Assembly: GCA_964440805.1 (NCBI GenBank)
Contig: CAYTTR010000017.1
Location: 1-52,140 of the forward strand
DNA from: CAYTTR01 sp964440805
GTDB taxonomy: Bacteria > Acidobacteriota > Aminicenantia > Aminicenantales > Aminicenantaceae
Reading direction: 5' to 3'
DNA length: 52,140 nt
Shown here: in pieces, positions 33,853 to 42,831 of the stretch
Layout of the letters: every line of letters begins with the position of its first letter
How positions within the stretch are numbered: position 1 is the first letter of the stretch
Notes under the pieces: model-generated
Databases searched by the model: none
What the model saw: the letters and a program-made list of their open reading frames with translations, nothing else
Told to the model about the DNA's origin: nothing
Position numbers and translations under genes: made by a program

Positions 33853-35113
33853 CAGAGTTTTTGATTGTACTCCCATCTTTTTCAATCCGCAACAGGCTTA
33901 TGGAACGGCGCACCATTTTTTCAACTATGATACAGAAACCCTCAAAATCTATAGCATCTCCCTCTCGAGGTAGCTTCCCGAATCGAAACAGAAAGTATCC
34001 AGCCAGAGTTGTATAGTCTTTTCCCTGGGGAAGATTGATAGGAATTCTTTGATTTAATTCTTTTATGGGAGCCCTTCCTTTCACCAAATAAATATTGCCT
34101 GCTTTCTCGGTTATCAGCTTTTCCAGTTCTCCATCATATTCATCCTGAATCTCTCCGACAATCTCTTCTATTATATCCTCAATAGTAACGATCCCTTCAA
34201 ACATTCCAAATTCATCGACTACATAAATCAAATGATTAGCCGAAGTCTGCATCTTCCTGAAGGCTTTCTCAAGACTGGCAAACTCAGGGATGAATTGGGG
34301 TGGACGCAAAACAGCATTAATGTCAAATTCTTTATTATCAATCAAATAAGGCAGCAAATCCTTTGCATGGAGAGTTCCTTGAATATTATCCAGTCTGGAT
34401 TTAAAAACAGGATAACGGGAAAAACCTTCTCCCCGGATAAAATCGATAATCTGAGGGAGAGTGCTTTTTCCATCAATGGCTTTTACCTGAGTTCTTGGCA
34501 CCATAACTTCCCGGACCGGCCGGGACCCGATATCCAGAGCTTCTGCTACTATTCTCTTTCGCAGTGTAGATAGCCCCTCTACCCCGGAGGACAATAAAAC
34601 TTTTATTTCTTCAAGGTTTAAAGTTTCTTTTTTCTCCCTGGTTTCCGGTACGGGGAAAATTACTCTGGTTAAAAAAGTAAACAGCCAAACCAGGGGAAAG
34701 AAAAAAATCATGAAGAAACGAATCGGACGGGCATAAAGTATAGCCAGTTTCAAAGGATTATGGGCAGCATAAGTTTTGGGAGTTATCTCGGCAAAAATAA
34801 GAATTAGCAGGCTTGTAGTAACCGTTGCCAGAATTACAGCCTGGTCTTCTCTCCCGGGCATCAAAGAAACGAAAATAACCGTGGCTACAGAAGCAGCCGC
34901 TACATTAACCAGAGTATTACCAACAAGAATAGTGGCCAGCAGCTGGTCCACCTTATTTCTCATTTCATGAATTAATCGACCTGCATTAGAACCTTTTTTC
35001 CTGAGGGAGTTAATTTTAACAGGGCTGGCAACAAAGAAAGCCGTTTCTGAAGATGAAAAAAAAGCACTCAGGATAAGGAAAAAAAGAAATAACAGAACAG
35101 AGGGAGAAATCAT
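33830..35113 (-). CDS. HlyC/CorC-family membrane protein (CNNM-CBS-CorC)
   Basis: 427 residues: an N-terminal CNNM domain with about three to four helices (FFSSSETAFF, ILVGNTLVNVAAAS, IFAEITPKTYA), two CBS domains (about 205-320, with REVMVPRTQVKAIDG and VDEFGMFEGIVTIEDIIEEIVGEIQDEYD), and a C-terminal CorC_HlyC domain. The family is linked to magnesium or cobalt handling; the hemolysin name is historical. It lies 11 bases after carD and overlaps smpB, forming a carD-corC-smpB unit. Confidence 0.88.
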   Translation of the reverse strand: MISPSVLLFLFFLILSAFFSSSETAFFVASPVKINSLRKKGSNAGRLIHEMRNKVDQLLATILVGNTLVNVAAASVATVIFVSLMPGREDQAVILATVTTSLLILIFAEITPKTYAAHNPLKLAILYARPIRFFMIFFFPLVWLFTFLTRVIFPVPETREKKETLNLEEIKVLLSSGVEGLSTLRKRIVAEALDIGSRPVREVMVPRTQVKAIDGKSTLPQIIDFIRGEGFSRYPVFKSRLDNIQGTLHAKDLLPYLIDNKEFDINAVLRPPQFIPEFASLEKAFRKMQTSANHLIYVVDEFGMFEGIVTIEDIIEEIVGEIQDEYDGELEKLITEKAGNIYLVKGRAPIKELNQRIPINLPQGKDYTTLAGYFLFRFGKLPREGDAIDFEGFCIIVEKMVRRSISLLRIEKDGSTIKNSDENSRYQ

Positions 35114-35124
35114 CAGTGCCGACT

Positions 35125-35643
35125 TTATGAATTCAAGTTAGGAGTATGCTGCTTCAAGCTCTCAGTCAAATTGGAAAGCAGCTTTTGTTCTATTTCTTTA
35201 CATGAAAGAGAGGTCACTTCTGAGATTTCAGTTACAAGAAGATCTTTTGCTTTTTCCATCATCTTTTTTTCCCTGAAGGAAAGAGGTTTAGCATGATTCA
35301 GACAATAGAGGCTTTTAAATACCAGAGCAACTTCATTTAATCCGCCACTTTTTAACATGGAGGAATGTTCCTTGTATCTTCCTTTCCAATTAGAAATAAT
35401 GTTTACATCTCCATTTCTCATTAGTTCAAAAATATTTTCAATGGTTTGTTCTGAGATGGGTTTTCTGATCCCAACTTCCTGAAAGTTAGAATAGGGAACT
35501 TTGACCAAGGCATTATTGGAGAGAATTCTTACCGAATAAATGATAAATTCGCGCCCAAAGTGCTTTTCTGCTTGAACGTCTTCAATTACTCCCAGGCCCT
35601 GATTGGGATAAATTATCTTATCCCCAACCTTGAAGTTATCCAT
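35125..35643 (-). CDS. CarD family transcriptional regulator
   Basis: 172 residues. The N-terminal Tudor-like RNA polymerase-interacting domain is clear (FKVGDKIIYPNQGLGVIEDV, RILSNNALVKVPYSN), followed by a helical C-terminal DNA-binding domain (SLYCLNHAKPLSFREKKMMEKAKDLLVTEIS). CarD stabilises open promoter complexes, often at rRNA promoters. It is divergent from rpmH, sharing a 124-base intergenic region. Confidence 0.92.
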   Translation of the reverse strand: MDNFKVGDKIIYPNQGLGVIEDVQAEKHFGREFIIYSVRILSNNALVKVPYSNFQEVGIRKPISEQTIENIFELMRNGDVNIISNWKGRYKEHSSMLKSGGLNEVALVFKSLYCLNHAKPLSFREKKMMEKAKDLLVTEISEVTSLSCKEIEQKLLSNLTESLKQHTPNLNS

Positions 35644-35704
35644 TTTTGCTCTAAAATTATACCTGGTCTTCCCCTCAAAGTCAACTGAATAAGATTTAAG
35701 AAGC

Positions 35705-35731
35705 TTGACAGATAGATAGTTGTTTTATAAC
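35705..35731 (+). promoter_or_regulatory. Likely promoter of the rpmH operon
   Basis: A perfect -35 box TTGACA (35705-35710) is followed after 15 bases by TATAAC (35726-35731), a five-of-six -10 box; TAACAT at 17 bases is an alternative. It lies about 40 bases ahead of the rpmH ATG and drives the origin-proximal series. Confidence 0.55.
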
Positions 35732-35767
35732 ATAGACACTCAATTAATAGGTAGAAGAGTTTGTCTG

Positions 35768-35902
35768 ATGAAAAGAACATATCAACCTAACAAACGGAAA
35801 AGAAAAAAGAATCACGGTTTTCTGGTCCGTATGAGAACCAAAGGCGGTAAGCAGGTCATAAAGAATCGACGAAAAAAGGGCAGAAAAAAACTCTCCGCTT
35901 AA
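35768..35902 (+). CDS. rpmH: 50S ribosomal protein L34
   Basis: 44 residues from the ATG at 35768 (MKRTYQPNKRKRKKNHGF), the usual start and length; a longer frame upstream is not conserved. The basic GKQVIKNRRKKGRKKL end is typical. The stop overlaps the rnpA start by one base. It is the first gene of the operon and sits where dnaA is the usual divergent neighbour, but here that neighbour is carD. Confidence 0.97.
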   Translation: MKRTYQPNKRKRKKNHGFLVRMRTKGGKQVIKNRRKKGRKKLSA

Positions 35903-36249
35903 TGTCCGAATCTTTACGCCCCTGTGAAAGAATAAAAAAGCAAAGCGATTTCTCAAGGATATATAAAGAAGGACTGAGGTACAAAGGAAAATATTTTATT
36001 TTTATTTACCATTCAAATTACTTGAATTTCTCGAGAATGGCTGTGGTTGTCAGTAAACGGCATGGTAAATCTGTCATCAGAAATAAAATTAAACGATGGG
36101 CCAGAGAAGTTTTTCGGAGAAACAAAGAATTGATTAAGACACCAACTGATTTTATTCTAATACCAAGAAAGAAGATCCAAGAAGCCACCTGGAATGACCT
36201 GACAGAGGATTATCAAAAGTCTCTGAATAATATTTTCAGCAAAGGATGA
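35902..36249 (+). CDS. rnpA: Ribonuclease P protein component
   Basis: 115 residues. The RNR motif is present in VIRNKIKRWAREVFRRNKE; the strand AVVVSKRHGKS precedes it. It is the protein subunit helping RNase P RNA process tRNA 5' ends. It starts at the A of the rpmH stop (TAATG). It is followed by yidD with a gap of three bases. Confidence 0.92.
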   Translation: MSESLRPCERIKKQSDFSRIYKEGLRYKGKYFIFIYHSNYLNFSRMAVVVSKRHGKSVIRNKIKRWAREVFRRNKELIKTPTDFILIPRKKIQEATWNDLTEDYQKSLNNIFSKG

Positions 36250-36252
36250 TTT

Positions 36253-36471
36253 TTGCCTGAGATGAAACGGCTGTTTTTATTAGTGATCAAAGGGTATAAA
36301 AAATTTCTTTCTCCCTTTCTCGGCCATCACTGCCGTTTCTCTCCCACCTGTTCAGATTATACCTATGATGCCATAGAAAAATTTGGTTTTCTCAAAGGAT
36401 TATTATTAGGAACACGAAGACTCTTAAAATGCCATCCCTTCCATCCGGGAGGAATTGATCCAGTTCCCTAA
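36253..36471 (+). CDS. yidD: Membrane protein insertion efficiency factor YidD
   Basis: 72 residues. The family block KFLSPFLGHHCRFSPTCSDY with its Cys pair, and KCHPFHPGGIDPVP at the end, are intact. I prefer the TTG at 36253, which has AAAGGA seven bases upstream; the ATG at 36262 lacks a ribosome site. It assists YidC-mediated membrane insertion and is in its standard place between rnpA and yidC. Confidence 0.92.
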   Translation: MPEMKRLFLLVIKGYKKFLSPFLGHHCRFSPTCSDYTYDAIEKFGFLKGLLLGTRRLLKCHPFHPGGIDPVP

Positions 36472-36483
36472 AGGAATCAGACT

Positions 36484-38118
36484 ATGGAAAAAAGATTAAT
36501 TTTAGCCATTTTTTTGTCTTTCCTGGTTCTCTTTCTCTACCAACTGGTTTTTGTGAAAAAACCGGAAACTCCCGAGACCAGGCAGGAACCACCCGTGATC
36601 GAAGAAAAAAGCTTGCCAGAAAAAAAGCTCCCCCCAGAAGAACCTGTCATAGAGGAGAAGGAAATAGATGAATTTTTTAGTATTTCTGAAGAAAGAAAAA
36701 CGGAAGTAGTTGTCACCACTTCTCTCTTCAGGGCTGTCTGGAGCAATGAGGGTGCTTTGTTAAAAAGCTTCCAACTTCTTCAGCATTTGAATGATCAAGG
36801 AGAACCCCTGGAGCTTGTTTCTGCCAACGCGGAAACTATTCAGATATATCCTTTTTTCCTTTCCACAGAAGATCCTTCCTTTGATGAAGAGATCAATTCA
36901 GCTCTTTACAAACCGTCTTTTGTTTCCTTAGAACTCAAGGAAGGAGAAGCAAAAGAGCTCAGCTTCATCTATTCCACAGAAGAGGGGACCAAGGTTGAAA
37001 AAAGATTCCAGTTTGAGGGAGATTCATATACCATCGGCATAAATATTGAAGTCTGGAAAAATGGAGTTCCTCTTCACCCCAGGATTCTTTGGGGCCCCAG
37101 TCTTGGCAACCCCTCTCCAGAGGAACAAAAACAAAGATTCGGCACCAAGCAAGGAACAGTGGTCCTGGCTGGAAACAAATTGTACCACACTGATGAAGAC
37201 AAATTAAGGCAAGAGGCAGAAGCTTATAATTTTGTCCAATGGGCTGCCTATGAAAACACCTATTTTACCGCCATTTTCATCGGTACACCTCAGAAAACAA
37301 GCGCCTTGACTTTAAAAGAAAAAGTTGGTGAAGCAGGCTATCCATTTCTGGCTGTCAGTAATCCCGAAATAGCCTATATCGGTCCTAAAGATTTTGATAT
37401 CTTAACCAACCTTGGTTATCAAACCAAAAAAATCATCCGCTTCGGATTCTTTGGCTGGATAGCCGAAATTCTGCTTCGCCTGATAAAGCATATTCACGAT
37501 ATCTTTCCCAATTGGGGAGTGTCCATCATCATCCTGACCCTTATCATAAAGATCATCTTTTTCCCTTTGACCTACAGCAGCACCAAATCAATGGCCAAAA
37601 TGCAAGAATTGCAACCAAAAATAAAAGCCCTCAGGGCCAAGTATAAGAAAGCCAAACAAGACATTGCCCAAAGACGCAAGATGAACGAAGAAATGATGAA
37701 GCTTTATAAGGAACACGGCATAAACCCAGCCGGAGGATGCCTCCCCCTTCTTATCCAGATTCCCATCTTCTGGGGCTTCTTCAGGATGCTTTCTGTCTCT
37801 ATCGCCTTTCGTCACAGCCCCTTTGTATTCTGGATAAAAGACCTTTCAGTTAAAGATCCTTACTATGTTACTCCAATTTTAATGGGACTCACCCAGTTTA
37901 TCAGCCAAAAAATGACTCCTACCTCCGCTGATCCAACTCAACAGAAAATGATGCTGATTATGCCTGTGGTGATGACCATTTTTTTCATGAACTTCCAAAG
38001 CGGCCTGGTCCTTTACTGGCTGACCAACAATGTCCTCCAAATAGGACAACAATATATTATGAATAACCTGATGCATAAACAGAAGAGAGATTCTCATGGA
38101 AAAAAGCGAAAAAAATAA
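36484..38118 (+). CDS. yidC: Membrane protein insertase YidC
   Basis: 544 residues, the long diderm type: an N-terminal helix (LILAIFLSFLVLFLYQLVF), a periplasmic domain (about 60-340) and the conserved insertase core (WGVSIIILTLIIKIIFFPLTY, MQELQPKIKALRAKYK, NPAGGCLPLLIQIPIFWGFF, FQSGLVLYWLTNN). The presence of the large periplasmic domain supports a Gram-negative-type envelope. It overlaps jag by 23 bases. It inserts and folds inner-membrane proteins alone or with Sec. Confidence 0.96.
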   Translation: MEKRLILAIFLSFLVLFLYQLVFVKKPETPETRQEPPVIEEKSLPEKKLPPEEPVIEEKEIDEFFSISEERKTEVVVTTSLFRAVWSNEGALLKSFQLLQHLNDQGEPLELVSANAETIQIYPFFLSTEDPSFDEEINSALYKPSFVSLELKEGEAKELSFIYSTEEGTKVEKRFQFEGDSYTIGINIEVWKNGVPLHPRILWGPSLGNPSPEEQKQRFGTKQGTVVLAGNKLYHTDEDKLRQEAEAYNFVQWAAYENTYFTAIFIGTPQKTSALTLKEKVGEAGYPFLAVSNPEIAYIGPKDFDILTNLGYQTKKIIRFGFFGWIAEILLRLIKHIHDIFPNWGVSIIILTLIIKIIFFPLTYSSTKSMAKMQELQPKIKALRAKYKKAKQDIAQRRKMNEEMMKLYKEHGINPAGGCLPLLIQIPIFWGFFRMLSVSIAFRHSPFVFWIKDLSVKDPYYVTPILMGLTQFISQKMTPTSADPTQQKMMLIMPVVMTIFFMNFQSGLVLYWLTNNVLQIGQQYIMNNLMHKQKRDSHGKKRKK

Positions 38119-38728
38119 GCCGGAACAAGAATTCAAGGGAAGAAACCTGGAAGACGCCATCAGTCTGGCTGAACATATCCTAAAGATTCCCCGCTCCCAA
38201 ATGAACTATGAAATCGTTACCGAAAAGACCAAGCTTTTCGGCATTAAAACAAAGGAAATTGTTATCCGCGCCTGGCCAAAAAAACCCGCCGATGAATCTC
38301 CTGCTGCTCAATTTCTCAATAAATTCTTAGATCTTTTTCCCCTCGAACTTAGCTATTATGTCAAGCAGAGAAATGATATGGTCTATTTTATTTTCGATGG
38401 CAGCGACAAACATCTTCTCCTGCGCAGGGATGGTTCCCTTCTATTGGCCTTGCAACATCTCCTCAATAAAGTATCCTCACAAAAAGTACAGACAGACTGC
38501 GACTTTTTCAAAAAAAGAAAAGAACGGGAAATAAGGGAGAGAGCCAGACATATCGCCCGGGTTGTCCAGGAAACAGGAAAGAATGAAGTCCTGGATTTAA
38601 TGAATCCTTACGAACGCCGGATCGTTCACTTGACAGTAAACCAAATCCCGGGAATGGCTTCAGAAAGTATTGGTGAAGGCTTCTTGAAAAAAGTCAAAAT
38701 ATATTTTGAAAGAAACTCCAAAACTTAA
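38096..38728 (+). CDS. Jag/KhpB RNA-binding protein
   Basis: 210 residues: a Jag_N domain (GRNLEDAISLAEHILKIPRS), a KH-like domain in the middle, and a C-terminal R3H domain (about 150-205, with RERARHIARVVQETGKNEVL and NPYERRIVHLTVNQIPGM). It binds RNA and is linked to cell-wall growth in Gram-positive relatives. Its usual place is right after yidC, as here. The start lies inside the end of yidC. Confidence 0.85.
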   Translation: MEKSEKNKPEQEFKGRNLEDAISLAEHILKIPRSQMNYEIVTEKTKLFGIKTKEIVIRAWPKKPADESPAAQFLNKFLDLFPLELSYYVKQRNDMVYFIFDGSDKHLLLRRDGSLLLALQHLLNKVSSQKVQTDCDFFKKRKEREIRERARHIARVVQETGKNEVLDLMNPYERRIVHLTVNQIPGMASESIGEGFLKKVKIYFERNSKT

Positions 38729-38734
38729 AAACTT

Positions 38735-38794
38735 AGAAGGCGTTTATCGACCGCCGGCCAGTCCTCTTGATTAGCTTGAAATTACACGCCTTCT
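38735..38794 (+). promoter_or_regulatory. Long-loop inverted repeat before mnmE
   Basis: AGAAGGCGT (38735-38743) and ACGCCTTCT (38786-38794) are perfect 9-base complements separated by 42 bases. There is no T-run sufficient for termination. It may be a leader structure separating jag from the mnmE unit. Confidence 0.35.
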
Positions 38795-38831
38795 TTACCT
38801 TTACCATCTGAGAAATTATTATAATAAGGTC

Positions 38832-40199
38832 ATGTTTGAAGATAACATCATAGCTATTTCCACCCCTCCAGGCAGAGGAGGCTTGGGAGTTGTGAGGCTT
38901 AGCGGAAATGAAGCCCTCAATATTGCCAAGCAGTTTTTTCTTCCTAAGAAAAAATCTTTAAACATCCCCCCTCTTCGTCCTGTGCTGGGCAATCTCTACC
39001 ACCCGGAAGAAAAATGTCTATTTGAAGAAGCTTATCTGATTTATTATCCCGCTCCCAAAACCTACACCAGAGAAGATATGGTTGAGCTTTCCTGCCACGG
39101 CAGTCCTATTCTCCTCGAAGAGATTATCCGGTTGGGGATAAACGCAGGTGCCCGACTGGCCAGACCGGGAGAGTTTACCCTCAGGGCCTACTTGAATGGA
39201 CGCCTTGATATAATTCAGGCACAGGCAGTTGATGACCTAATCCGGGCTGCTTCTTTTAAACAAGCAAGGATCTCATATAACCAACTTCAGGGTTCTCTCT
39301 CCCGGAAAGTAACATCTTTCAGAGAAAAATTGATTGAATTGCTCTCTTGGGTAGAAACGAGCATCGAATTCCCTGACGATGAGACAGGAGTCTCTACGAC
39401 CCAGATCGAAGAGAGCCTCAGACAAGTTATTCAGGAAGTGGAAAAATTGGTAGAAAGTTATGCTCTGGGAAAAACTTATAGGGAAGGCTTAACACTAACC
39501 ATCCTCGGCAGGACTAATGTAGGAAAATCCACTCTGTTCAATGCTCTTCTGGGGAAAAACAGGGCCATTGTGACTCCTTTTCCCGGAACCACCAGGGATT
39601 ATCTCGAGGATAGAATTATCATTAAAGGATCCCTTTTCTCTTTAGTAGATACAGCGGGGATGAGATACTCCCGGCATCCGGTTGAAAAAGAGGGCGTCCA
39701 GAGAGGAAAGGATTTAGCCGGACAGGCTGACGGGATTATTCTAATCATGGATGCCTCACTCAAGGAAACCAAGGAAGATTTGGCTCTGCTTAAACTTTAT
39801 CCAGAAAAAATCCGTCTCCTTCTTTTTAATAAAATTGACCTCCCGCAAAAGATAGACAAATCACATATAAAGCAAACGGCCGGTGATGTGCCCTCTCTTG
39901 AAATCTCGGCTCTTAAGGGAATTAACCTGGAGAAATTAAAAGATAAAATATACCAACTCTTTGTTCCTCAAGAAAATTACAGAGAAGAAGTTATTCTCCA
40001 TCAGAGACAAAAGATTCTGCTCGAAGAAATTCTTTCCGGACTCTGCCGGAGTCTTCAGCTTCTTCGGGAAGGATATCCCGAAGAGATGATCGCCGAAGAG
40101 CTTAGAAAAATTCTACCTTCTTCTGGGGAACTTACCGGAGAAATTCGGACTGAAGAAATATTAAATAAGGTTTTCAACCGATTTTGTATCGGAAAATAA
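38832..40199 (+). CDS. mnmE: tRNA modification GTPase MnmE
   Basis: 455 residues: an N-terminal THF-binding domain (IIAISTPPGRGGLGVVRLSG), helical domain and inserted G domain with GRTNVGKSTLFNALLG, DTAG and NKID. It ends FCIGK, the C-terminal Cys being essential in the family. With MnmG it makes the 5-carboxymethylaminomethyl group on wobble uridines. mnmG follows after three bases. AAGG is the only ribosome signal before the ATG. Confidence 0.96.
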   Translation: MFEDNIIAISTPPGRGGLGVVRLSGNEALNIAKQFFLPKKKSLNIPPLRPVLGNLYHPEEKCLFEEAYLIYYPAPKTYTREDMVELSCHGSPILLEEIIRLGINAGARLARPGEFTLRAYLNGRLDIIQAQAVDDLIRAASFKQARISYNQLQGSLSRKVTSFREKLIELLSWVETSIEFPDDETGVSTTQIEESLRQVIQEVEKLVESYALGKTYREGLTLTILGRTNVGKSTLFNALLGKNRAIVTPFPGTTRDYLEDRIIIKGSLFSLVDTAGMRYSRHPVEKEGVQRGKDLAGQADGIILIMDASLKETKEDLALLKLYPEKIRLLLFNKIDLPQKIDKSHIKQTAGDVPSLEISALKGINLEKLKDKIYQLFVPQENYREEVILHQRQKILLEEILSGLCRSLQLLREGYPEEMIAEELRKILPSSGELTGEIRTEEILNKVFNRFCIGK

Positions 40200-40202
40200 A
40201 CA

Positions 40203-42083
40203 ATGGCTTCTGAAACTTATGATTATGACATCATTGTTGTTGGGGCAGGTCATGCCGGTTGTGAAGCAGCCCACGCTGCTGCCAGTATGGATTTGAATAC
40301 CTGTTTAGTGACCACTCACTTAGAAACAATCGCCCAGATGTCCTGCAATCCCGCTATCGGAGGCCTGGCCAAGGGGCATCTCGTCCGGGAAATAGATGCA
40401 TTGGGAGGCATAATGGGACTTCTGGCTGACCAAACCGGAATCCAGTTCCGCTTACTTAACAGAAGCCGGGGAGGAGCTGTTCAGGCGCCCCGATGTCAGT
40501 CAGATAAAGCCCTCTACAGATTGAAGATGAAAAGCTTTCTGGAAGGCGTTTCCAATCTAACTCTGTTTCAAGGCATTGTCACTAGCCTCATAAGTAAAAA
40601 AAACCGGGCTGCTGGCGTTAAAATCCTGGATGGTTCAAAAATTACTTCTAAGGCTGTTATTCTCGCTCCCGGCACCTTTTTGCGTGGCCTTATTCATATC
40701 GGCCTTCAGCATTATCCCGCAGGAAGAGCTAATGAACCCCCTTCTAACGAGCTGGCCGACGACCTAAAGAGGCTCGGCTTCCGTATTCTGCGGTTAAAAA
40801 CAGGAACTCCCATGCGGCTCCACCGGGATACTATTGACTGGTCCTTCTTTCAAGCTCAGGCCGGAGACGAAATTCCGGTGTCCTTCTCGTTCAGAACCAA
40901 GACTCCCTTGACCAATAAAATACTTTGCCACATAGGTTACACCAATGAGAAAACCCATGAGGTTATCAGAAAAAATTTAGATAAATCGCCTCTTTTTAGC
41001 GGACTCATCACAGGCATTGGACCGCGTTATTGCCCTTCTATAGAAGACAAAGTAATTAAATTCCCTCACCATAAACGACATCAATTCTTCCTGGAGCCGG
41101 AAGGCTTGGATACAGCTGAAATCTATGTCAACGGAATCTCTTCCAGCCTCCCGCTTGAAGTTCAGAGGGCAATCCTGGCCACCATACCTGGGCTCGACCA
41201 GTCCAAAATTCTCAGGCCTGCCTATGGAATCGAGTACGATGCGGTAGCTCCCATCCAAATTTTACCAACTCTTGAGGCAAAAACTTTAAAATGTCTTTAC
41301 TTGGCTGGTCAAATCAATGGAACATCCGGTTATGAAGAAGCGGCTGCCCAGGGATTAATGGCCGGTATTAATGCCGCCTTGAAAATAAAGAGAAAAAAGC
41401 CTTTTATTCTACGCCGGAATGAAGCCTATACTGGGGTTCTTATAGATGATCTTATCTCCAAGGGAGTAGAAGAGCCGTACCGGCTTTTTACCTCCAGGGC
41501 TGAATTCAGGCTACAGTTGCGTATCGATAACGCCGACCAAAGACTGACTGAGTATGGATATAGATTTGGCCTTATCAAGGAAGATGAATTTCAGGAGTTT
41601 CTGAAAAGACAAAAAAGAAGAAAGTCGATCTTGATCTTTCTGGAGAAAGAAAAAATCTCCTTGGAAAAAACCGGCAAAATCAGCCTTAAAGAATTTTTAA
41701 AAAAGCCTCAAGTCCAATGGCAAAATGTGATAGAATGGAAAAAACCCAACTTGAATCTAACCGACGAGGACATAAGGCACATCGAATCGGAGATCAAGTA
41801 TGAGGGATACCTGAAAAGACAGGCAAAGGAAATCAATCAAATTAAAAAAATGGAAACAGAAACCATCCCCAAGGACATTGACTTCAGCCAAGTGCCGGGA
41901 TTAACTCACGAAGCTGCTGAAAAACTGAAGAATCATTATCCTAACAATATCGGTGAAGCTAAAAAAATCCCAGGAATTACACCGGCTGCTCTCATCAATC
42001 TTCATGTTTATATTAAGATCCTGAAAAAACAAAAAACTGCTTCAGTTAGTGTTCCACGTGGAACATTGAAGAAAAATGGGTAA
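40203..42083 (+). CDS. mnmG: tRNA uridine 5-carboxymethylaminomethyl modification enzyme MnmG
   Basis: 626 residues. FAD site VVGAGHAGCEAAHAAA, the signature GPRYCPSIEDKV and FFLEPEG, and LAGQINGTSGYEEAAAQGL are intact, as is the C-terminal helical domain. The extreme C-terminal codons (SVPRGT) are formed by a perfect parS site at 42050-42065, suggesting the end of the protein is free to vary. It partners MnmE. It overlaps parA by 8 bases; rsmG, which often stands between these genes, is absent. Confidence 0.96.
   Translation: MASETYDYDIIVVGAGHAGCEAAHAAASMDLNTCLVTTHLETIAQMSCNPAIGGLAKGHLVREIDALGGIMGLLADQTGIQFRLLNRSRGGAVQAPRCQSDKALYRLKMKSFLEGVSNLTLFQGIVTSLISKKNRAAGVKILDGSKITSKAVILAPGTFLRGLIHIGLQHYPAGRANEPPSNELADDLKRLGFRILRLKTGTPMRLHRDTIDWSFFQAQAGDEIPVSFSFRTKTPLTNKILCHIGYTNEKTHEVIRKNLDKSPLFSGLITGIGPRYCPSIEDKVIKFPHHKRHQFFLEPEGLDTAEIYVNGISSSLPLEVQRAILATIPGLDQSKILRPAYGIEYDAVAPIQILPTLEAKTLKCLYLAGQINGTSGYEEAAAQGLMAGINAALKIKRKKPFILRRNEAYTGVLIDDLISKGVEEPYRLFTSRAEFRLQLRIDNADQRLTEYGYRFGLIKEDEFQEFLKRQKRRKSILIFLEKEKISLEKTGKISLKEFLKKPQVQWQNVIEWKKPNLNLTDEDIRHIESEIKYEGYLKRQAKEINQIKKMETETIPKDIDFSQVPGLTHEAAEKLKNHYPNNIGEAKKIPGITPAALINLHVYIKILKKQKTASVSVPRGTLKKNG
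42050..42065. promoter_or_regulatory. parS centromere site
   Basis: TGTTCCACGTGGAACA is a perfect 16-base palindrome and matches the known parS consensus class (TGTTnCACGTGnAACA). It lies within the last codons of mnmG, 11 bases before the parA start and about 760 bases from parB, as expected for an origin-proximal parS. Confidence 0.9.
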
Positions 42084-42831
42084 GATTATAGCCATAGCCA
42101 ATCAAAAGGGGGGAGTAGGAAAAACCACCACTGCAATTAACTTGGGGGCTTCCTTGGCTGTCAAGGGTAAGAGGGTTCTTCTGGTTGACTTTGATCCCCA
42201 AGGAATGGCCACTGCCGGCCTGGGAAAGTCCAAAGAAAAGGGAGGAGGAATATTTCCTGCCTTAATGAACGGGGATTTCCTCATGGATTACATCCTGCCA
42301 ACCGAACTTGAAAATTTTTATCTCTGCCCATGCTCCCCGGAGTTAACTGGCTTCGAAGCCGAGGTTTATAACGAGAAAAACCGGGAAAAAAGGCTCCGCT
42401 TAGTCCTGGAAAAAATCAGAAAATTGTTTAACTTTATTTTAATCGATTGCCCGCCTTCACTTAGCTTTCTTACTATTAATGCCTTGACCGCAGCCGATTC
42501 CGTTCTTATACCTATCCAGACAGAATTTTTCTGCATGGAAGGCGTGCCTGAGCTCTTTCGCACCCTTGATGAAGTTCGCCGCTACCTTAATCCTTCTCTC
42601 TCAATTGAAGGCATTCTCCTTACCATGTACGACGAAAGGACAAACCTTTCCAAGCAAGTGGCTGATGAGATACGACAGTCATTGAATGAAATTACTTATG
42701 AAATTATAATTCCCCGTACTGTCAGATTGGCTGAAGCACCCAGCTATGGAAAACCTATCCTTCTTTATGATATAAAGTCGAAAGGTGCCCAATCATATTT
42801 AGATTTAGCCGGAGAGTTGCTTAAAAAATGA
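42076..42831 (+). CDS. parA: Chromosome partitioning ATPase ParA/Soj
   Basis: 251 residues. The deviant Walker A motif is KGGVGKTTTAINLG (residues about 11-24), Walker B is FILIDCPPSLSFLTINAL, and the switch DFDPQGMA is present. It lacks the N-terminal DNA-binding extension of plasmid ParA, so it is the chromosomal Soj type. It overlaps mnmG (8 bases) and parB (4 bases). It moves parS-ParB complexes along the nucleoid. Confidence 0.95.
   Translation: MGKIIAIANQKGGVGKTTTAINLGASLAVKGKRVLLVDFDPQGMATAGLGKSKEKGGGIFPALMNGDFLMDYILPTELENFYLCPCSPELTGFEAEVYNEKNREKRLRLVLEKIRKLFNFILIDCPPSLSFLTINALTAADSVLIPIQTEFFCMEGVPELFRTLDEVRRYLNPSLSIEGILLTMYDERTNLSKQVADEIRQSLNEITYEIIIPRTVRLAEAPSYGKPILLYDIKSKGAQSYLDLAGELLKK

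Noticed and set aside
35644..35767. Possible oriC next to rpmH
   Set aside because: No DnaA-box cluster (TTATnCACA) and no dnaA; only a promoter-like sequence was seen.
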